DNA of 7,741 bases from contig DPRZ01000273.1 in the NCBI GenBank assembly GCA_003538525.1, forward strand, positions 1 through 7,741, given 5' to 3'. Each line of letters opens with the position of its first letter. The first letter of the stretch is position 1. Both the position numbers and the translations under genes were made by a program. Shown here one piece after another: positions 5,575 through 7,741 of the stretch. Under the pieces are notes generated by a model. That model saw nothing but the letters and a program-made list of their open reading frames with translations. It was not told where the DNA came from and searched no databases. The DNA comes from Neisseriales bacterium (GTDB lineage Bacteria > Pseudomonadota > Gammaproteobacteria > Burkholderiales > UBA11063).

Positions 5575-6630
5575 GTGAATTATAACATACTCAAAGACCA
5601 GATTAAAGACAAAGCCATTGAGTTTGGCTTTATGGAAGCTAAGATTTCCTCAATAATCATTGATCAGCAGGCGCAAAGCAAGTTTGCGGAATTTCTTAAC
5701 AACGGCTACGCGGGTGAAATGACTTATCTTAAAAATAATCAAAATTTAAGATACCACCCAGCGGAACTACACCCAACGACTTTAGCAATTATTTCCGTAA
5801 AAATGCCCTATTTAAGCGAAAATATAAACTGCCACCAGCAACGACTCAAGGATAGCAACCACGCTTATGTCTCAAGTTATGCGCTGGGGCGCGATTATCA
5901 TAAAGTTGTCAAACAACAATTACAGAAATATGCCCAGTGGATTAATCAGCTTCTCGCTACTCACCAACTTGAGCAAAACTATCGCGTGTTTACCGACTCA
6001 GCGCCAATTATGGAAGTTCAACTAGCTACCCAAGCGGGCAACGGCTGGCGCGGTAAAAATACCCTGCTAATTAATAAAAATCACGGTAGCATGTTTTTTT
6101 TGGGCGAGATCTTTACCAGCCTACCGCTGCCGCCAGATGAAGCAACTACCCAACATTGCGGAAGTTGCCAAAAATGCCTCGAAATTTGCCCAACCCAAGC
6201 TTTTGTCACGCCCTATGTTTTAGATGCGCGCAAATGCATTGCTTATTTAACCATTGAAAATCCTGGCGCAATTCCAGTTGAACTACGCAGTAAAATTGGT
6301 AATCGTATCTATGGTTGTGATGATTGTCAGCTCTTTTGCCCATGGAATAAATTTAGCCAACTCAGTCAACTCAACGATTTTACGCCCCGTAATCAACTTG
6401 ATTCAAGTAGTTTATTGGAGCTATTTGCATGGAGTGAAACAGAATTTAAACAGCGCCTGCAAGGCAGCCCAATTTTACGGATAGGCTATCAAGCCTGGCA
6501 AAGAAATATAGCGGTTGGCTTAGGTAACGCAGCGCCATCAAACGCAATTAGACAAGCATTAGAATTAGCACTCCCTAACTCAAGTCCATTAGTTGCGGAA
6601 CACATTCTATGGGCCTTAGAACAACAATAA
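5575..6630 (+). CDS. queG: Epoxyqueuosine reductase QueG
   Basis: QueG carries out the last step of queuosine synthesis, reducing epoxyqueuosine to queuosine in the wobble position of GUN-anticodon tRNAs, using a cobalamin cofactor and two [4Fe-4S] clusters. The 351-residue protein has the N-terminal cobalamin-binding part (about 1-180) with the catalytic Asp141 in TDSAPIMEV and the GWRGKNTLLI segment. The ferredoxin-like part carries eight cluster cysteines: C195, C198, C201, C205 (CGSCQKCLEICP), C221, and C248, C251, C255 (CDDCQLFCPW). A short HEAT-like helical tail ends it. The start is GTG at 5575: an in-frame stop lies at 5545-5547, no other ATG, GTG or TTG lies between, and the N-terminus fits the family. 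No clear ribosome site precedes it. The gene diverges from tsaE across 29 bases, a pairing known in proteobacteria. Confidence 0.95.
   Translation: MNYNILKDQIKDKAIEFGFMEAKISSIIIDQQAQSKFAEFLNNGYAGEMTYLKNNQNLRYHPAELHPTTLAIISVKMPYLSENINCHQQRLKDSNHAYVSSYALGRDYHKVVKQQLQKYAQWINQLLATHQLEQNYRVFTDSAPIMEVQLATQAGNGWRGKNTLLINKNHGSMFFLGEIFTSLPLPPDEATTQHCGSCQKCLEICPTQAFVTPYVLDARKCIAYLTIENPGAIPVELRSKIGNRIYGCDDCQLFCPWNKFSQLSQLNDFTPRNQLDSSSLLELFAWSETEFKQRLQGSPILRIGYQAWQRNIAVGLGNAAPSNAIRQALELALPNSSPLVAEHILWALEQQ
5579..5607 (-). promoter_or_regulatory. Extended -10 promoter of the tsaE-amiC-rluE operon
   Basis: On the minus strand TGTTATAAT (5587 to 5579) is a perfect extended -10 (TGnTATAAT). A weak -35, TTTAAT (5607 to 5602), lies 17 bases upstream. 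Transcription would begin near 5572, giving a leader of about 27 bases before the tsaE ATG. The element lies within codons 2-11 of queG. Confidence 0.6.
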
Positions 6631-6659
6631 ATTAGCTTAATATTGCGTCAATAGCGCAC

Positions 6660-6678
6660 TAATTAAATTGTTTAATTA
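6660..6678. repeat. AT-only perfect dyad between convergent queG and pssA
   Basis: TAATTAAA (6660-6667), loop TTG and TTTAATTA (6671-6678) form a perfect 8-pair hairpin made only of A-T pairs. It overlaps the pssA stop codon and lies 29 bases after the queG stop. It could act as a weak two-way transcription end for the convergent genes, but it lacks the GC-rich stem and long T run of a standard terminator. Confidence 0.35.
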
Positions 6679-7400
6679 ACAACTAATTTAGTTTTATAAA
6701 ATGGCTGTAATAATAAATTTATCCCGATGTATCCAGCCAAAAGCCCAAATACGATTAAACCTTTATATTTATAGGTAAGCATAATGAGTAAGACCAAGAC
6801 GATACTTAAAACCAAGGCAATAATTTTAGGTGAACCGTGAATTTCTTTAAAACTATAAAATTTAACATTGCTGACCATTAAAAGTGCAGTAACTACAGTT
6901 AATCCAGCGGCAAAATATAACGTATGTAAACCATAAACTCCATGTTGCACACAAGTCAACAAAAACGTTACGATAAAACCACCCGCTATAGTAGATGAAA
7001 GCCCTTGAAAGAAACGCTTATCAACAATCCCAATCATTACATTAAAGCGTGCTAAGCGTAATCCAGCACAAGCACAAAATATAAAACACACCAAATAACC
7101 AATTTTACCCAACCGAAATAGACCCCAACAATACATCATAATCGCTGGAGCAACCCCATAGGCCATCATATCCGCAATACTGTCTAACGAAGCCCCAAAT
7201 GCAGTACAAGTATTAGTAAAACGCGCGGTACGTCCATCTAAACTATCAAAAATCATTGCCGCAATTATACCATAAGCGGCATGGCTAAAAAACCCTGATG
7301 CCGCTTGTAAAATTGCATAAAATGCAGACATCATGGCTAGTACTGTAAAAAAACTGGGTAACACGTACTTTAAGTTCTTCGCATTTATTTTTTTGCTCAT
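6672..7400 (-). CDS. pssA: CDP-diacylglycerol--serine O-phosphatidyltransferase (phosphatidylserine synthase, membrane type)
   Basis: An inner-membrane enzyme that joins CDP-diacylglycerol and L-serine to give phosphatidylserine and CMP, the precursor of phosphatidylethanolamine. The 242-residue protein is rich in hydrophobic helices (roughly six to eight spans). It carries the full CDP-alcohol phosphatidyltransferase signature DG-x2-AR-x8-G-x3-D-x3-D at residues 55-77 (Asp55, Gly56, Ala59, Arg60, Gly69, Asp73, Asp77). The following LRLARFNV (114-121) is typical of the PssA branch rather than PgsA. The N-terminal LPSFFTVLAMMSAFYAI lacks the Asn and Gly usually seen in the LPNxFT...G segment. 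A GGAAAG sequence about 12 bases before the ATG is a modest ribosome site. It lies 50 bases after the HAD phosphatase gene and may be co-transcribed or use the promoter at 7448-7476. No decarboxylase gene (psd) is in view. Confidence 0.92.
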   Translation of the reverse strand: MSKKINAKNLKYVLPSFFTVLAMMSAFYAILQAASGFFSHAAYGIIAAMIFDSLDGRTARFTNTCTAFGASLDSIADMMAYGVAPAIMMYCWGLFRLGKIGYLVCFIFCACAGLRLARFNVMIGIVDKRFFQGLSSTIAGGFIVTFLLTCVQHGVYGLHTLYFAAGLTVVTALLMVSNVKFYSFKEIHGSPKIIALVLSIVLVLLIMLTYKYKGLIVFGLLAGYIGINLLLQPFYKTKLVVN

Positions 7401-7447
7401 TTTAAATAATTTCTTTCCATAAAAGGCATCTCATTCGCTAGCTAGAA

Positions 7448-7476
7448 ATTTTATTCCTGAAGTAAAAATTTCTCAA
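7448..7476 (-). promoter_or_regulatory. Sigma70-like promoter ahead of pssA
   Basis: On the minus strand TTGAGA (7476 to 7471) and TAAAAT (7453 to 7448) are separated by exactly 17 bases; each hexamer matches the consensus at five of six positions. The -10 covers the stop codon of the HAD gene. Transcription would start near 7441, giving pssA a leader of about 40 bases. Confidence 0.5.
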
Positions 7477-7741
7477 TTGCCACAATTACGCCATCTTGTT
7501 GATTGCTTGGGGCGATATAATCCGCAATCGCTTTAACTTCAGCACGTCCATTTTCCATCGCCACACCAACGCCAGCCATTTGCAACATTGTCTTATCATT
7601 ATTACCATCACCAAATGCGACTGTTGCTGCGATTGGATGATTTAAGAGTGTACAAATTTCCTGGATTGCTGCGCCTTTATCAATGCCTAACGGAGTGAAT
7701 TCCAAAAAACATGGTAATGAACGCGCAATTGTACAATGAGC
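7451..7741 (-). CDS. Cof-type HAD-IIB family phosphatase, C-terminal part (5' end beyond the window)
   Basis: The reading frame stays open to the right edge of the window, so the gene is partial and its start lies outside. The 96 visible residues begin AHCTIARSLPCFLEFTPLG and include the Lys of HAD motif III in LEFTPLGIDKGAAI, then motif IV as FGDGNNDKTMLQMAG with its metal-binding aspartates, then the usual VAMENGRAEVKAIADYIAPSNQQDGV tail and a final amphipathic helix. This is the end of a Cof/YidA-like HAD-IIB hydrolase; such enzymes dephosphorylate sugar phosphates, flavin precursors or related small molecules. Substrate cannot be inferred. Nothing looks damaged. The next gene, pssA, follows after 50 bases on the same strand; no terminator is seen between them. 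Confidence 0.88.
   Translation of the reverse strand, partial: AHCTIARSLPCFLEFTPLGIDKGAAIQEICTLLNHPIAATVAFGDGNNDKTMLQMAGVGVAMENGRAEVKAIADYIAPSNQQDGVIVAIEKFLLQE

Noticed and set aside
6254..6484. 76-codon plus-strand frame inside queG
   Set aside because: Frame-shifted copy of the queG ferredoxin and tail region; queG itself is intact, so this is not a frameshift remnant.
7437..7445. GCTAGCTAG palindrome between the HAD gene and pssA
   Set aside because: Too short to form a useful hairpin and has no T run; not a terminator.
7703..7705. TTG as start of a short 84-residue HAD protein
   Set aside because: The frame continues open upstream to the window edge with family-like residues (ARSLPCFLEFTPLG), so this is the C-terminal part of a longer protein, not a small gene.
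1..7741. DNA uptake sequences of Neisseria (GCCGTCTGAA) or Haemophilus (AAGTGCGGT) type
   Set aside because: I looked on both strands for these words and did not find them, so they give no help with taxonomy.

Overview
The window is an AT-rich stretch of a Gram-negative bacterial chromosome that is densely packed with housekeeping genes. A proteobacterium is the best fit. A periplasmic AMIN-type cell-wall amidase with a twin-arginine-like leader, an RluE-type 23S rRNA pseudouridine synthase, and a queG gene divergent from tsaE-amidase are all familiar in beta- and gammaproteobacteria. The genus cannot be named from the sequence; a low-GC beta- or gammaproteobacterium is my guess. I saw no insertion sequence, tRNA, rRNA, CRISPR array or phage gene.

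Left part (1-3197, + strand): a class I polyphosphate kinase 2 (ppk2) with a long N-terminal extension is closed by a clear Rho-independent terminator. A 248-base intergenic region follows and holds a good sigma70-type promoter set inside two nearly concentric perfect inverted repeats. This promoter drives a CoA-disulfide/persulfide reductase fused to a C-terminal rhodanese domain. The operator-like dyads are the most striking non-coding signal in the window.

Middle part (3190-5545, - strand): tsaE, an amiC-like amidase and rluE form a tightly overlapping operon, with overlaps of 37 bases and 4 bases (ATGA). It links tRNA t6A modification, septal peptidoglycan splitting and 23S rRNA modification. 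The 3' end of rluE overlaps the 3' end of the reductase gene by 8 bases.

Right part (5575-7741): queG (epoxyqueuosine reductase, + strand, GTG start) diverges from tsaE across only 29 bases. The likely tsaE promoter, an extended -10, lies inside the first codons of queG. Next, on the - strand, come pssA (phosphatidylserine synthase) and the C-terminal part of a Cof-type HAD phosphatase that runs off the window. A promoter-like element at the end of the HAD gene may give pssA its own transcription start.

I found no wholly novel multi-gene system. The items most worth a second look are the dyad-flanked promoter of the reductase-rhodanese gene, the unusual sequence features of that enzyme, and the overlapping divergent queG/tsaE promoters.
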